From NCBI RefSeq assembly GCF_900187445.1, contig NZ_FYEB01000017.1:50146-114145 (forward strand): 64,000 nucleotides of DNA, written 5' to 3'. This document shows positions 25,016-35,076 of this stretch, piece after piece (within the stretch, counting starts at the first letter, position 1; every line of letters begins with the position of its first letter). The notes below the pieces were generated by a model that searched no databases, had not been told where the DNA came from, and saw only the letters and a program-made list of their open reading frames with translations. The DNA comes from Pseudomonas sp. Irchel s3b2. GTDB lineage: Bacteria > Pseudomonadota > Gammaproteobacteria > Pseudomonadales > Pseudomonadaceae. A program made the translations under genes and the position numbers.

Positions 25016-26206
25016 TCAGCCCTCCGAACGCTGACCCACCAAACTATCCACCGACGGTACCCGGGTATCACTTTCCATCTGCGTCTCGTGTTCGATCTGG
25101 TGACTGAACCGGTCCAGCGATCCCTTGGCCGGTTGTGCATCGCTGTCGAATACCGGCGGGCTGAGGATGTAGGCGCCAAGCAGGCGGCTGAGGGCGGCGA
25201 GGCTGTCGATGTGGGTGCGTTCGTAGCCGTGGGTGGCGTCGCAACCGAAGGCCAGCAGGGCGGTACGAATGTCGTGGCCGGCAGTGACCGCCGAGTGAGC
25301 ATCGCTGAAGTAATAGCGGAACAGGTCACGGCGCGCCGGCAGTTCGTTGTCGCTGGCCAAGCGCAGCAGGTGGCGCGACAGGTGATAGTCATAAGGCCCG
25401 CCGGAATCCTGCATTGCCACGCTCACCGCGTGTTCGCTGGAATGCTGGCCGGGCGCGACCGGCGCGATGTCGATGCCGACGAATTCGCTGACATCCCAAG
25501 GCAAGGCCGCCGCCGCACCGCTGCCGGTTTCTTCGGTGATGGTGAACAGCGGATGGCAGTCGATCATCAGTTCTTCGCCGCTGTCGACGATGGCTTTCAG
25601 CGCCGCCAGCAGGGCGGCAACGCCGGCCTTGTCATCGAGGTGACGGGCGCTGATGTGGCCGCTTTCGGTGAACTCCGGCAACGGGTCGAAGGCAATGAAA
25701 TCACCGACGCTGATCCCCAGCGAATCGCAATCGGCGCGGGTGGCGCAGTAAGCGTCCAGACGCAATTCGATGTGATCCCAGCTGATCGGCATTTCATCCA
25801 CGGCAGTATTGAACGCGTGCCCGGAAGCCATCAGCGGCAATACGCTGCCGCGGATCACGCCGTTGTCGGTGAACAGACTGACGCGGCTGCCCTCGGCAAA
25901 ACGACTGGACCAGCAACCGACCGGCGCCAGGGTCAAGCGACCGTTGTCCTTGATCGCGCGAACCGCCGCGCCAATGGTGTCCAGGTGCGCGGAGACGGCG
26001 CGGTCCGGGCTGTTTTTCTTGCCCTTGAGGGTGGCGCGCAGGGTGCCGCGACGGGTCATTTCAAAGGGAATGCCCAGCTCTTCGAGGCGCTCGGCGACGT
26101 AACGCACGATGGTGTCGGTGAACCCGGTAGGGCTGGGAATGGCGAGCATTTCCAGCAGGACTTTTTGCAGGTAATTGAGGTCCGGTTCGGGCATTTTGCG
26201 GGTCAT
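25016..26206 (-). CDS. M42-family metallopeptidase of the NAGGN cluster
   Basis: A 396-residue dinuclear metal peptidase. Metal ligands and catalytic acids are in SAHLDTIGA, ARHLDDKAG, TITEETGSG and GIDIAPVAPGQ, with a last histidine in CDATHGYERTH. M42 enzymes are usually aminopeptidases. Members encoded beside asnO and ngs form a distinct group thought to act on the dipeptide osmolyte or its precursors. The ATG at 26206 (MTRKMPEPDLNYLQ) is chosen because the longer frame runs through a repeat. It is the last gene of the cluster, 140 bases after ngs. Confidence 0.88.
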   Translation of the reverse strand: MTRKMPEPDLNYLQKVLLEMLAIPSPTGFTDTIVRYVAERLEELGIPFEMTRRGTLRATLKGKKNSPDRAVSAHLDTIGAAVRAIKDNGRLTLAPVGCWSSRFAEGSRVSLFTDNGVIRGSVLPLMASGHAFNTAVDEMPISWDHIELRLDAYCATRADCDSLGISVGDFIAFDPLPEFTESGHISARHLDDKAGVAALLAALKAIVDSGEELMIDCHPLFTITEETGSGAAAALPWDVSEFVGIDIAPVAPGQHSSEHAVSVAMQDSGGPYDYHLSRHLLRLASDNELPARRDLFRYYFSDAHSAVTAGHDIRTALLAFGCDATHGYERTHIDSLAALSRLLGAYILSPPVFDSDAQPAKGSLDRFSHQIEHETQMESDTRVPSVDSLVGQRSEG

Positions 26207-26231
26207 GGAAACTCCTGATGAAGTGAGAGCT

Positions 26232-26336
26232 GATCGTTCCCACGCTCTGCGTGGGAATGCAGCCAGGGACGCTCTGCGTCCCAAGCGATTGCTGCGCGTC
26301 CGAGGAGTCATTCCCAGCGGGAGCGTGGGAACGATC
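26232..26336. repeat. Paired inverted repeat, GATCGTTCCCACGCTC type
   Basis: Arms 26232-26261 and 26309-26336 pair, each arm also holding its own small hairpin (CCCACGCTCTGCGTGGG). A second example is at 55635-55738. It interrupts the osmolyte operon between ngs and the peptidase gene. Confidence 0.85.
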
Positions 26337-26345
26337 ATGAGGGGG

Positions 26346-28091
26346 CTAGACCACCGGCTGACTATGCGCAAACAACAAATCCACAAACCGCTCGGCCGTC
26401 GGCTGCGGTTCATGGTTGGCCAGCCCGGCGCGTTCATTGGCTTCGATAAACACATACTCCGGCTGGTCAGCGGCCGGCACCATCAGGTCGAGCCCGACCA
26501 TCGGAATATCCAGTGCCCGCGCCGCGCGCACTGCTGCATCCACCAAGGTCGGATGCAAAATCGCGGTGACGTCTTCAAGCATGCCGCCGGTATGAAGATT
26601 CGCCGTGCGTCGTACGAACAGGTGCTCACCGGCCGGCAGAATGCTGCTGTAGTCATAACCCGCCGCCTGCAACGTACGCTGGGTCTCATGGTCCAGCGGA
26701 ATCTTGCTTTCACCGCTGGTCGCCGCCTGACGGCGACGGCTCTGCGCCTCAATCAGCGCGCCGATGGTATGTTGACCATCGCCCACCACTTCCGCCGGCC
26801 GGCGAATGGCGGCCGCGACCACTTCGAAACCGATCACCAGAATCCGTAAGTCGAGGCCTTCATGGAAGCTTTCCAACAGCACTCGACTGTCGAATGTGCG
26901 GGCATTTTCAATGGCTTGCCGGACCTCTTCGAAGGTGCGCAAATCCACCGCCACCCCTTGGCCCTGTTCACCGTCCAGCGGTTTGACCACCACCCGTTGG
27001 TGCTCATCGAGAAACGCCAGATTGTCGTCCGCGCTCCCCGCCAGTTGCTGGGCGGGCAGTTTAAGACCGGCGTTTTTCAGTACCTTGTGGGTTAGACTTT
27101 TGTCCTGACACAACGTCATGCTGATGGCGCTCGTCAGATCGCTCAGTGATTCGCGACAACGTACCCGACGGCTGCCGTGAATCAGGGTAAACAGGCCAGC
27201 CTGGGCGTCATCCACCTGCACTTCAATACCGCGCCGGTGAGCCTCCTCGACGATGATTCGCGCATACGGATTGAACTCGGCTTCCGGGCCGGGGCCGAGA
27301 AACAGCGGCTGATTGATGCCGTTCTTGCGCTTGATGGCGAAGGTCGACAAGTTGCGAAAACCCAACTTGGCGTAAAGACTTTTCGCCTGACGGTTGTTGT
27401 GCAGCACCGACAGGTCAAGGTAACTCAGGCCACGGCTCATGAAGTGTTCGATCAAGTGCCGCACCAGCACTTCACCGACGCCTGGGCGGGAACATTGCGG
27501 ATCGACCGCCAGGCACCACAGGCTGCTGCCGTTTTCCGGGTCGTTGAAGGCCTTGTGATGATTCAGGCCCATGACGCTGCCGATGATCGCGCCGCTATCC
27601 TCATCTTCGGCCAGCCAATAAACCGGGCCGCCCTGGTGATGAGGCGTCAGCAAACTCGCATCAATCGGCAGCATGCCGCGCGCCTGATACAGCTGATTGA
27701 CGGCCTGCCAGTCCGCTTCACTTTGCGCCCGACGGATGCGGAAGCCGCGAAAAACCCGGGTGGCCTGACGGTAATCGCTGAACCACAAGCGCAAGGTGTC
27801 GGACGGGTCGAGAAACAGCTGAGCCGGCTCCAGCCCCAGCACTTGCTGCGGCGCGGCAACGTACAAAGCGATGTCGCGCTCACCGGGCTGCTCATTGAGC
27901 AGTTCTTGGGCAAGGCTCGCTGCATCGGGAAAGGTATGGCCGATCAGCAACCGGCCCCAACCGCAATGCACCGCGATTGGCGCGGCGCCCAATTCACTGC
28001 CGTCTTCGGCCAGGCGCGCCTGCAAGCGTTCGTAGGAGGGCGCCTGACCGCGCAACAAGCGTTGGCTATAAGCCGTGGCGTGAGGTTTCAT
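26346..28091 (-). CDS. ngs: N-acetylglutaminylglutamine synthetase
   Basis: The 581-residue two-domain enzyme makes the acetylated dipeptide precursor of NAGGN. The GNAT domain (about residues 110-280) shows CSRPGVGEVLVRHLIEHF and LHNNRQAKSLYAKLGF. The ATP-grasp ligase domain (about 330-575) shows RVVVKPLDGEQGQGVAVDL, LESFHEGLDLRILVIG and FIEANERAGL. The start is three bases after the asnO stop, so translation is coupled. The fusion of acetyltransferase and ligase is diagnostic of this family. Confidence 0.93.
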   Translation of the reverse strand: MKPHATAYSQRLLRGQAPSYERLQARLAEDGSELGAAPIAVHCGWGRLLIGHTFPDAASLAQELLNEQPGERDIALYVAAPQQVLGLEPAQLFLDPSDTLRLWFSDYRQATRVFRGFRIRRAQSEADWQAVNQLYQARGMLPIDASLLTPHHQGGPVYWLAEDEDSGAIIGSVMGLNHHKAFNDPENGSSLWCLAVDPQCSRPGVGEVLVRHLIEHFMSRGLSYLDLSVLHNNRQAKSLYAKLGFRNLSTFAIKRKNGINQPLFLGPGPEAEFNPYARIIVEEAHRRGIEVQVDDAQAGLFTLIHGSRRVRCRESLSDLTSAISMTLCQDKSLTHKVLKNAGLKLPAQQLAGSADDNLAFLDEHQRVVVKPLDGEQGQGVAVDLRTFEEVRQAIENARTFDSRVLLESFHEGLDLRILVIGFEVVAAAIRRPAEVVGDGQHTIGALIEAQSRRRQAATSGESKIPLDHETQRTLQAAGYDYSSILPAGEHLFVRRTANLHTGGMLEDVTAILHPTLVDAAVRAARALDIPMVGLDLMVPAADQPEYVFIEANERAGLANHEPQPTAERFVDLLFAHSQPVV

Positions 28092-28094
28092 CGA

Positions 28095-29867
28095 TCAGAT
28101 TCCTTGTTCACTGAGCCACAGGTTCAGGGCCGCCAATTGCCACAGCCTGGAGCCGCGCAACGGGGTCAACTGGCCTTGCGGATCGGTCAGCAGGCGGTCG
28201 AGCATGGCGGGGTTGAACAGGCCACGATCCTGACTCGGATCGAGTAGCAGTTCACGCACCCAGTTCAGCGTATCGCCCTGCAAATGTTTGAGGCCGGGGA
28301 CCGGGAAGTAGCCTTTTTTGCGGTCGATCACTTCACTCGGAATGACCAGGCGCGCCGCTTCTTTCAAGACGTGCTTGCCGCCATCCGGCAATTTGAATTT
28401 ACCCGGTACTCGCGCTGACAACTCCACCAGGCGATAGTCGAGAAACGGCGTGCGCGCTTCCAGTCCCCAGGCCATGGTCATGTTGTCGACCCGTTTGACC
28501 GGGTCGTCCACCAGCATCACGGTGCTGTCCAGGCGCAGGGCTTTGTCCACAGCTGCATCGGCACCGGGCTGGGCGAAATGTTCCTTCACGAAGTCGCCGG
28601 CCGCGTCGTTGGTCGTTAGCCATTTCGGCTGCACCGTGGCGGCGTAGTCGACGTAGCTGCAGTCGAAAAACGCCGCGCGATACGCCGCGTACGGATCGCT
28701 CGCACCGTCCACCTGCGGATACCAGTGATACCCGGCGAACAGCTCGTCCGCGCCCTGGCCGCTTTGCACCACCTTGCAGTGCCTGGCCACTTCGCGAGAC
28801 AGCAGATAGAACGCGATACAGTCATGACTGACCATCGGCTCGCTCATGGCGCGGAATGCCGCGGGCAATTGCTCGATGATCTCTTTTTCATCGATGCGCA
28901 GTTGATGGTGCTGCGTGCCGTAGTGTTTGGCGATCAGGTCCGAATATTGAAACTCGTCACCACGCTCGCCGCCGGCATCCTGAAAACCAATGGAAAAGGT
29001 CGACAGGTTTTCGACCCCGACTTCGCGCAACAGGCCCACCAGCAAACTCGAATCGACGCCACCGGAAAGCAGCACGCCGACATCCACCGCCGCCCGCTGA
29101 CGGATCGCCACCGCTTCACGAGTGCTGTCGAGCACGCGGTCGCGCCAGTCATCGAAGGTCAGATTCTGCTCGTCGGCGTGTGGACCGTAGGGCAGGGTCC
29201 ACCAGGTTTTCTGCTCGGTGGTGCCGTCCGCTTCGATGCGCATCCAGCTTGCCGGAGGCAGTTTCTCGATGCCCGCCAGCAAGGTGCGCGGCGCCGGGAC
29301 TACCGCATGGAAGTTCAGATAATGATTGAGCGCCACCGGGTCGAGGATCGGGTTGATGTCGCCGCCCTTGAGCAATGCCGGCAGGGCCGAGGCAAAGCGC
29401 AGGCGTTGACCGGTGCGCGACAGGTACAACGGCTTTACGCCGAGACGGTCGCGGGCAATGAACAAACGCTTGGCGTCGCGCTCCCAAATAGCGAAGGCGA
29501 ACATGCCGTTGAGTTTGGGCAACAAGGCTTCGCCCCAGGCGTGATAACCCTTGAGCAGCACTTCGGTGTCGCCGCCGGAATAGAAGGCATAACCGAGGCC
29601 TTCCAGCTCGGTGCGCAGTTCCGGGAAGTTGTAGATCGCGCCGTTGAAGGCCAGGGACAAGCCCAGTTGGTTGTCGATCATCGGCTGTGCCGAGCCGTCC
29701 GACAGGTCCATGATTTTCAGGCGCCGATGGCCCAGGGCAATCGGCCCCTGACTGTGGAAGCCCCATGCATCAGGGCCGCGAGGGGCCAAGTGATGGGTGA
29801 TTCGTTCAATGGCTGCGAGGTCCGCAGGTTGATGGTCGAAACGTAATTCTCCAGCTAATCCGCACAT
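28095..29867 (-). CDS. asnO: N-acetylglutaminylglutamine amidotransferase
   Basis: This asparagine-synthetase-like enzyme converts the acetyl-dipeptide to its amide, giving the osmoprotectant N-acetylglutaminylglutamine amide. The 590-residue protein begins MCGLAGELRFD with the glutaminase cysteine at residue 2. The synthetase domain has the pyrophosphate loop VGVLLSGGVDSSLLVG and the later QSGQGADELFAGYHWYP. It heads a leftward cluster with ngs and the M42 peptidase. NAGGN is known to accumulate in pseudomonads under salt stress, so osmotic induction is expected. Confidence 0.93.
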   Translation of the reverse strand: MCGLAGELRFDHQPADLAAIERITHHLAPRGPDAWGFHSQGPIALGHRRLKIMDLSDGSAQPMIDNQLGLSLAFNGAIYNFPELRTELEGLGYAFYSGGDTEVLLKGYHAWGEALLPKLNGMFAFAIWERDAKRLFIARDRLGVKPLYLSRTGQRLRFASALPALLKGGDINPILDPVALNHYLNFHAVVPAPRTLLAGIEKLPPASWMRIEADGTTEQKTWWTLPYGPHADEQNLTFDDWRDRVLDSTREAVAIRQRAAVDVGVLLSGGVDSSLLVGLLREVGVENLSTFSIGFQDAGGERGDEFQYSDLIAKHYGTQHHQLRIDEKEIIEQLPAAFRAMSEPMVSHDCIAFYLLSREVARHCKVVQSGQGADELFAGYHWYPQVDGASDPYAAYRAAFFDCSYVDYAATVQPKWLTTNDAAGDFVKEHFAQPGADAAVDKALRLDSTVMLVDDPVKRVDNMTMAWGLEARTPFLDYRLVELSARVPGKFKLPDGGKHVLKEAARLVIPSEVIDRKKGYFPVPGLKHLQGDTLNWVRELLLDPSQDRGLFNPAMLDRLLTDPQGQLTPLRGSRLWQLAALNLWLSEQGI

Positions 29868-29989
29868 AAGTCCTTACCGGTTTTTCCGTTGGGGAGGGTC
29901 AATCGATACGCGCCAAAAACGGCGGGTACTCGGAAACTGACCCATGTGAATCCCTGGAGTTTTAGACCGATAAGTTATAAGGCTGCGTG

Positions 29990-31972
29990 TCAGGCTTTTC
30001 CGCGGATCAATTGGCGGAGGGCAAAACGGTTGGGATGGCAGGCCTCGGCCACTGTTTTTGGCAGCGGCAACGGTTCGTTTTCAAGCCATGCCGCCAATAG
30101 CTCGCCAGCCAACGGCGCGGTGATCAAACCGCGAGAGCCATGACCGCTGTTGACGTAAAACCCCTCAAGCCATGGGCAGGGAATATCGGGCACTTGCCGG
30201 GCATCTTTGCTCAGCGCGGCATAGGCCTCGGCGAAGGCGATTGGTTCGGCCAACGGTCCGACGATCGGCAGATAATCCGGGCTGGTGCAACGGAACGCCG
30301 CGCGTCCTTCAAGCTGCTGCGGGTCCAGGTCTGGAACATGCAGACGCGCGACCAGGTCAGTGGAGATTTCTTCGAGCAACGCCAGGTTGCCGAGGTGTTC
30401 GGCGACGGTCGGGGTCAGCTCATCGCTTTTGAAATCGAAGCTGGCGCCGAGGGTGTGTTCGCCCAGGCGAGCGGGTGCCACATAGCCTTCGGCGCAGACG
30501 ACGGTCGCCAGGCTCTGGCTTTCGGAGGTTTGCGCCAGTCGGGTGATCTGCCCGCGAATGCGTTTGAGGGGCAGGTCGGCGCTGTGTGGAAAACGCTTGA
30601 TCTCGGCGGCGCCGGCCAGAATCACCACGGGCGCGCTGGCCAGCAGTGCATTACCGTCCCAGGCCTGCCATTGATCATCGACCTTGCGCAGTTCCAGCAC
30701 CTCGCGATGGGGCAGCCACTGGATGTTCGTTGAGGACGCCTGCCACTGGCACAATGCGGGCGGATGAACCCAGCCGCCTTCAGGGTAGAACAGGCCGCCG
30801 TGTTCCAATTCGATGCCGGCCCGGGCCTGGGCCTGGGGTTGATCGAGCAGGTGCACCAGGCTCGGTGAAAAGGCCGCGGCCAATTGCGCCTGACGCTCGG
30901 CTTCCTTGGCATTGAAGGCCAGTTGCAAGACTCCGCAATCGTCCCAGTCGACACCACGCTGCAGTTGTTCCAGCAGACGCCGGGTGTAGCCAAAACCGCT
31001 GACGATCAATTGCGACAATGCCGTGCCATGGGCCGAAAGCTTGAGGTACAGCACGCCCTGAGGATTGCCCGAGGCTTCCTGCGCCAGTGCCGCGTGACGG
31101 TCCAGCAGGCTCACTTGCCACCCCCGCGCGGCGAGGCTGGCGGCACTGGCGCAACCGGCCAGCCCGGCACCGATCACCAGGGCGCGGCGTTCGCCGGTCA
31201 GCGGCTGTGGGCGAGCAAACCAGGGTTTTGTCGCGGCAGGCAGGGTTACGTCTTCAGGCCAACCGAGGAACGTGCCCCGCAGAATTTCCCATTTATGGCC
31301 GATGCCTGGCGTGCGCTTCATCTTGAAGCCCGCCGCGTTCAACAGGCGCCGTACCCAGCCGGTGCTGGTGAAGGTGCTGATGGTCGAGCCGGGGGCCGCG
31401 AGACGAGCCAGTTCGGCAAACAATTCGGCGGTCCACATGTCGGGGTTTTTCGCCGGGGCGAAACCGTCGAGAAACCAAGCATCGATCTGCGCATCCAGTT
31501 GCGGCAACTGCTCCAGCGCATCGCCGATCAGCAGGGTCAGGGTGACGCGGCCATTGCCCAGCACCAGGCGCTGAAAGCCTTGATGGATCGCCACGTATTG
31601 CGCCAGCAATTGATCGGCGAATGGCTTGAGTTCTGGCCACAACGCCAGGGCTCGTTGCAGATCGGGCGCGCTCAGCGGGTATTTTTCGACACTGACAAAA
31701 TGCAGCCGCGCACCGGCCACCGCATGCTGTTCGAACAACTGCCAGGCACAGAGGAAATTCAGCCCGGTACCGAAACCGGTTTCGCCAATCACCAGTCGAC
31801 CATCCGCCGACAATGCGGCGAAGCGGTCGCGCAAATCGTTTTGCTCCAGAAACACGTAGCGGGTTTCTTCAAGGCCCGACAGGTCGGAAAAATACACATC
31901 ATCGAACACCCGCGAGCGTGGGCGACCTTGGTCGTCCCAGTCGAGCTGGGCGTGGGGCAATACAGGTTTCAT
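29990..31972 (-). CDS. mnmC: Bifunctional tRNA 5-methylaminomethyl-2-thiouridine enzyme MnmC
   Basis: It completes the mnm5s2U34 modification of wobble uridine in tRNAs for Lys, Glu and Gln. The N-terminal methyltransferase domain (about residues 1-245) has GETGFGTGLNFLCAW and DAWFLDGFAPAKNPDMW. The C-terminal FAD oxidase (about 260-655) has VIGAGLAGCASAASLAARG and GHGSRGLITAPLAGELLA. The length of 660 is normal, and both halves are intact. It stands alone between the osmolyte cluster and pap. Confidence 0.94.
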   Translation of the reverse strand: MKPVLPHAQLDWDDQGRPRSRVFDDVYFSDLSGLEETRYVFLEQNDLRDRFAALSADGRLVIGETGFGTGLNFLCAWQLFEQHAVAGARLHFVSVEKYPLSAPDLQRALALWPELKPFADQLLAQYVAIHQGFQRLVLGNGRVTLTLLIGDALEQLPQLDAQIDAWFLDGFAPAKNPDMWTAELFAELARLAAPGSTISTFTSTGWVRRLLNAAGFKMKRTPGIGHKWEILRGTFLGWPEDVTLPAATKPWFARPQPLTGERRALVIGAGLAGCASAASLAARGWQVSLLDRHAALAQEASGNPQGVLYLKLSAHGTALSQLIVSGFGYTRRLLEQLQRGVDWDDCGVLQLAFNAKEAERQAQLAAAFSPSLVHLLDQPQAQARAGIELEHGGLFYPEGGWVHPPALCQWQASSTNIQWLPHREVLELRKVDDQWQAWDGNALLASAPVVILAGAAEIKRFPHSADLPLKRIRGQITRLAQTSESQSLATVVCAEGYVAPARLGEHTLGASFDFKSDELTPTVAEHLGNLALLEEISTDLVARLHVPDLDPQQLEGRAAFRCTSPDYLPIVGPLAEPIAFAEAYAALSKDARQVPDIPCPWLEGFYVNSGHGSRGLITAPLAGELLAAWLENEPLPLPKTVAEACHPNRFALRQLIRGKA

Positions 31973-32035
31973 GGCAGGCTCGGCAACGGCAAGGAGGCCA
32001 TTCTAGCCGATCGCCGCAGCGGTGCTTGATCCAAC

Positions 32036-32126
32036 TGCAGGAGCGAGGCTTGCCCGCGAAGAACGATGACGCGTATTACCTGAAAACCACGGTGCATTCT
32101 TCGCGGGCAAGCCTCGCTCCTACAGG
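32036..32126. repeat. Paired REP-type repeat before pap
   Basis: The left copy (32036-32064) has one change from the usual core (CTGCAGGAG for CTGTAGGAG). The right inverted copy (32098-32126) is standard. It lies between the divergent mnmC and pap genes. Confidence 0.85.
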
Positions 32127-32228
32127 TTTTGGGGCAAGCCCCCTCGCCACAAAAGCTTCTCAGGGAATTTCTCTGATGACCACCTGCCCAATCCGCTAGT
32201 CTTGCTCAATCCTGGAAGGAGCCGCTCC

Positions 32229-33752
32229 ATGTTCGAATCTGCTGAAATCGGTCATGTCATCGACAAAGAAACCTATGAAGCCGAAGTGCCAGCGTTGCGT
32301 GAAGCCTTGCTCGAAGCGCAGTTCGAACTTCGCCAGCAACAGCGCTTTCCGGTCATCATTCTGATCAACGGCATCGAAGGCGCCGGCAAGGGCGAGACGG
32401 TCAAGTTGCTCAACGAATGGATGGACCCGCGCTCGATCGAGGTCCGCACCTTCGATCAACAGACCGACGAAGAACTGGCGCGACCGCCGGCGTGGCGCTA
32501 CTGGCGAATGTTCCCGGCCAAGGGCCGCATGGGGATTTTCTTCGGCAACTGGTACAGCCAGATGCTGCAAGGGAGGGTTCATGGTTTGTTCAAGGATCCG
32601 CGACTCGATCAAAGCATCAACGGAGCCGAGCGACTGGAAAAGATGTTGTGCGACGAAGGCGCGCTGATCTTCAAGTTCTGGTTTCACCTCTCCAAAAAAC
32701 AGATGAAAACACGGCTCAAGTCGCTGGCCGACGACCCGCTGCACAGCTGGCGCATCAGCCCGCTGGACTGGCAACAATCCGCGACCTATGACAAGTTCGT
32801 GAAGTACGGTGAACGGGTGCTGCGCCGCACCAGCCGCGACTATGCGCCGTGGCATGTGATCGCCGGCGTGGACGCGCGCTATCGCAGCCTGGCGGTCGGC
32901 AAGATCCTGCTCGAGGGCCTGCAGAACGCGCTGAAGAGGCCCAGGATTCACCCGGACAAAGTCAGCGCCGCGCCCTTGTTCCCCAGTGTCGATCAGTTCA
33001 ACCTGATCGACAGCCTGGACTTGACCCTGCACCTGGACAAGGACGACTACGAAGAGCAACTGATTACCGAGCAGGCACGGTTTTCCGGGTTGATGCGCGA
33101 CAAGCGCATGCGTCGCCACGCGTTGATCGCGGTGTTCGAAGGCAACGACGCGGCAGGCAAGGGCGGGGCAATTCGTCGAGTGGCCGCGGCGCTCGACCCA
33201 CGCCAATACAACATCGTGCCGATCGCCGCGCCTACCGAGGAAGAACGGGCGCAGCCATATCTCTGGCGGTTCTGGCGGCATATTCCGGCGCGAGGAAAAT
33301 TCACCGTGTTCGACCGTTCCTGGTATGGCCGGGTGCTGGTGGAGCGCATCGAAGGCTTTTGCAGCAAGGCGGACTGGATGCGCGCCTATGGCGAGATCAA
33401 CGACTTCGAAGAGCAGATCGCCGATGCCAGAGTGATCGTGGTCAAGTTCTGGCTGGCCATCGACAAACAGACGCAGATAGAGCGTTTCAAGGAACGCGAG
33501 CAGATCCCTTTCAAGCGCTTCAAAATCACTGAAGATGACTGGCGCAATCGCGACAAGTGGGACGACTACCGCGTCGCAGTCGGCGATATGGTCGATCGCA
33601 CCAGTACCGAGATATCGCCGTGGACGCTGGTGGAAGCCAATGACAAGCGCTGGGCGCGGGTCAAAGTCCTGCGCACCATTAATCAGGCGCTGGAAGAGGC
33701 CTTCGAAAAATCCGACAAACGCGAGCAGAAACTGCAAAAACGCAAGCGCTGA
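32229..33752 (+). CDS. pap: Polyphosphate:AMP phosphotransferase
   Basis: It makes ADP from AMP using polyphosphate as the donor. The 507-residue protein is a tandem PPK2 enzyme: the first domain has the P-loop NGIEGAGKGETVKLL (about residue 45), the second GNDAAGKGGAIRRVAAALDPR (about 305) and FDRSWYGRVLVERIEGF. The second copy keeps the full catalytic pattern and the first is more divergent, as is normal for this two-domain class. GGAAGGAG lies upstream of the ATG at 32229. Confidence 0.93.
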   Translation: MFESAEIGHVIDKETYEAEVPALREALLEAQFELRQQQRFPVIILINGIEGAGKGETVKLLNEWMDPRSIEVRTFDQQTDEELARPPAWRYWRMFPAKGRMGIFFGNWYSQMLQGRVHGLFKDPRLDQSINGAERLEKMLCDEGALIFKFWFHLSKKQMKTRLKSLADDPLHSWRISPLDWQQSATYDKFVKYGERVLRRTSRDYAPWHVIAGVDARYRSLAVGKILLEGLQNALKRPRIHPDKVSAAPLFPSVDQFNLIDSLDLTLHLDKDDYEEQLITEQARFSGLMRDKRMRRHALIAVFEGNDAAGKGGAIRRVAAALDPRQYNIVPIAAPTEEERAQPYLWRFWRHIPARGKFTVFDRSWYGRVLVERIEGFCSKADWMRAYGEINDFEEQIADARVIVVKFWLAIDKQTQIERFKEREQIPFKRFKITEDDWRNRDKWDDYRVAVGDMVDRTSTEISPWTLVEANDKRWARVKVLRTINQALEEAFEKSDKREQKLQKRKR

Positions 33753-33857
33753 ACCGATGGCTACGCATACGCGGGGTGAATGATTGTCGCGGTCAGTCAT
33801 AGGGTGGACTTATGCTCGGTCCAACTCCTGACTGACAACAACAATGAGGTGTATGCC

Positions 33858-35042
33858 ATGCGTGAAGTGGTGATCGTCGACAGCGTACGGACCGGCCTGG
33901 CCAAATCCTTTCGCGGCAAGTTCAACATGACCCGTCCGGACGACATGGCGGCCCACTGTGTCAATGCGCTGCTCACGCGCAATGACGTCGACCCGGCCAG
34001 CGTCGAGGATTGCATCGTCGGCGCCGGCTCCAACGAAGGCGCCCAGGGCTTCAACATCGGTCGCAACGTCGCGGTGCTGTCGCACTTGGGCATCGGCACG
34101 GGTGGCATGACCCTTAACCGCTTCTGTTCGTCGGGCTTGCAGGCCATCGCCATTGCCGCCAATCAGATCGCTTCGGGGTGCAGCGACATCGTCGTCGCCG
34201 GTGGCGTCGAGTCGATCAGCCTGACCCTGAAAAGCGTCAACACCGACAACCTGATCAACCCGCTGCTGAAAGAGCAGGTGCCGGGCATCTATTTCCCCAT
34301 GGGCCAGACCGCCGAGATCGTCGCGCGACGTTACAGCGTCAGTCGCGAAGAGCAGGACTTGTACGCCCTGCAAAGCCAGCAACGTACCGCCCAGGCGCAA
34401 GCTGCCGGGTTGTTCAACGATGAAATCGTACCGATGGCGGTGAAATATCGCGTTGAAGACAAAGCCACCGGCCAAGTGCAGATCCTTGACGGCATCGTCG
34501 ATCACGACGACTGCAACCGCCCGGACACCACCCTGCAAAGCCTGGCCGGGTTGAAACCGGTGTTTGCCGAAGACGGCTCGGTGACCGCCGGCAACTCGTC
34601 GCAACTGTCCGACGGCGCTTCGATGACCCTGGTGATGAGTCTGGAAAAAGCCCTGGCACTGGGGCTCAAGCCCAAAGCCTTCTTCCGCGGTTTTGCCGTG
34701 GCCGGGTGCCAGCCGGACGAGATGGGCATCGGCCCGGTGTTCTCGGTGCCGAAGTTACTCAAGGCCAAGGGTTTGCAGATTAGCGACATCGATCTGTGGG
34801 AGCTCAACGAGGCGTTCGCCTCGCAATGCCTGTACAGCCGCAATCGGCTGGAAATCGACAACGACAAATACAACGTCAACGGCGGCTCGATTTCCATCGG
34901 CCATCCGTTCGGCATGACCGGTTCGCGTCAGGTCGGGCACATCGTGCGTGAACTGCAGCGACGCAATTTGCGTTACGGCATTGTCACCATGTGCGTGGGG
35001 GGTGGGATGGGGGCAACGGGGTTGTTTGAGGCGGTGCGGTAA
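33858..35042 (+). CDS. Thiolase (acetyl-CoA C-acyltransferase)
   Basis: The 394-residue thiolase has the acyl-accepting cysteine in LNRFCSSGLQ (Cys90), the histidine motif in SIGHPFGMTGSRQVGH and the second active cysteine in MCVGGGMGATGLFE. It can cleave 3-ketoacyl-CoA or condense acetyl-CoA; the direction and chain length are not set by the sequence. No fad partner is adjacent, so it is probably a degradative thiolase working with enzymes elsewhere. The ATG at 33858 follows AATGAGGTG. A longer frame from 33780 is less likely. Confidence 0.88.
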   Translation: MREVVIVDSVRTGLAKSFRGKFNMTRPDDMAAHCVNALLTRNDVDPASVEDCIVGAGSNEGAQGFNIGRNVAVLSHLGIGTGGMTLNRFCSSGLQAIAIAANQIASGCSDIVVAGGVESISLTLKSVNTDNLINPLLKEQVPGIYFPMGQTAEIVARRYSVSREEQDLYALQSQQRTAQAQAAGLFNDEIVPMAVKYRVEDKATGQVQILDGIVDHDDCNRPDTTLQSLAGLKPVFAEDGSVTAGNSSQLSDGASMTLVMSLEKALALGLKPKAFFRGFAVAGCQPDEMGIGPVFSVPKLLKAKGLQISDIDLWELNEAFASQCLYSRNRLEIDNDKYNVNGGSISIGHPFGMTGSRQVGHIVRELQRRNLRYGIVTMCVGGGMGATGLFEAVR

Positions 35043-35076
35043 GTACCCTGGTTTATGTAGCGACTGTTGCATTGCC

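Noticed and set aside
29930..29985. AlgU-type promoter for asnO on the minus strand
   Set aside because: AAACT and TCAGT blocks occur at about the right spacing, but they depart from the GAACTT/TCTGA consensus at several bases. Too weak to call by eye.
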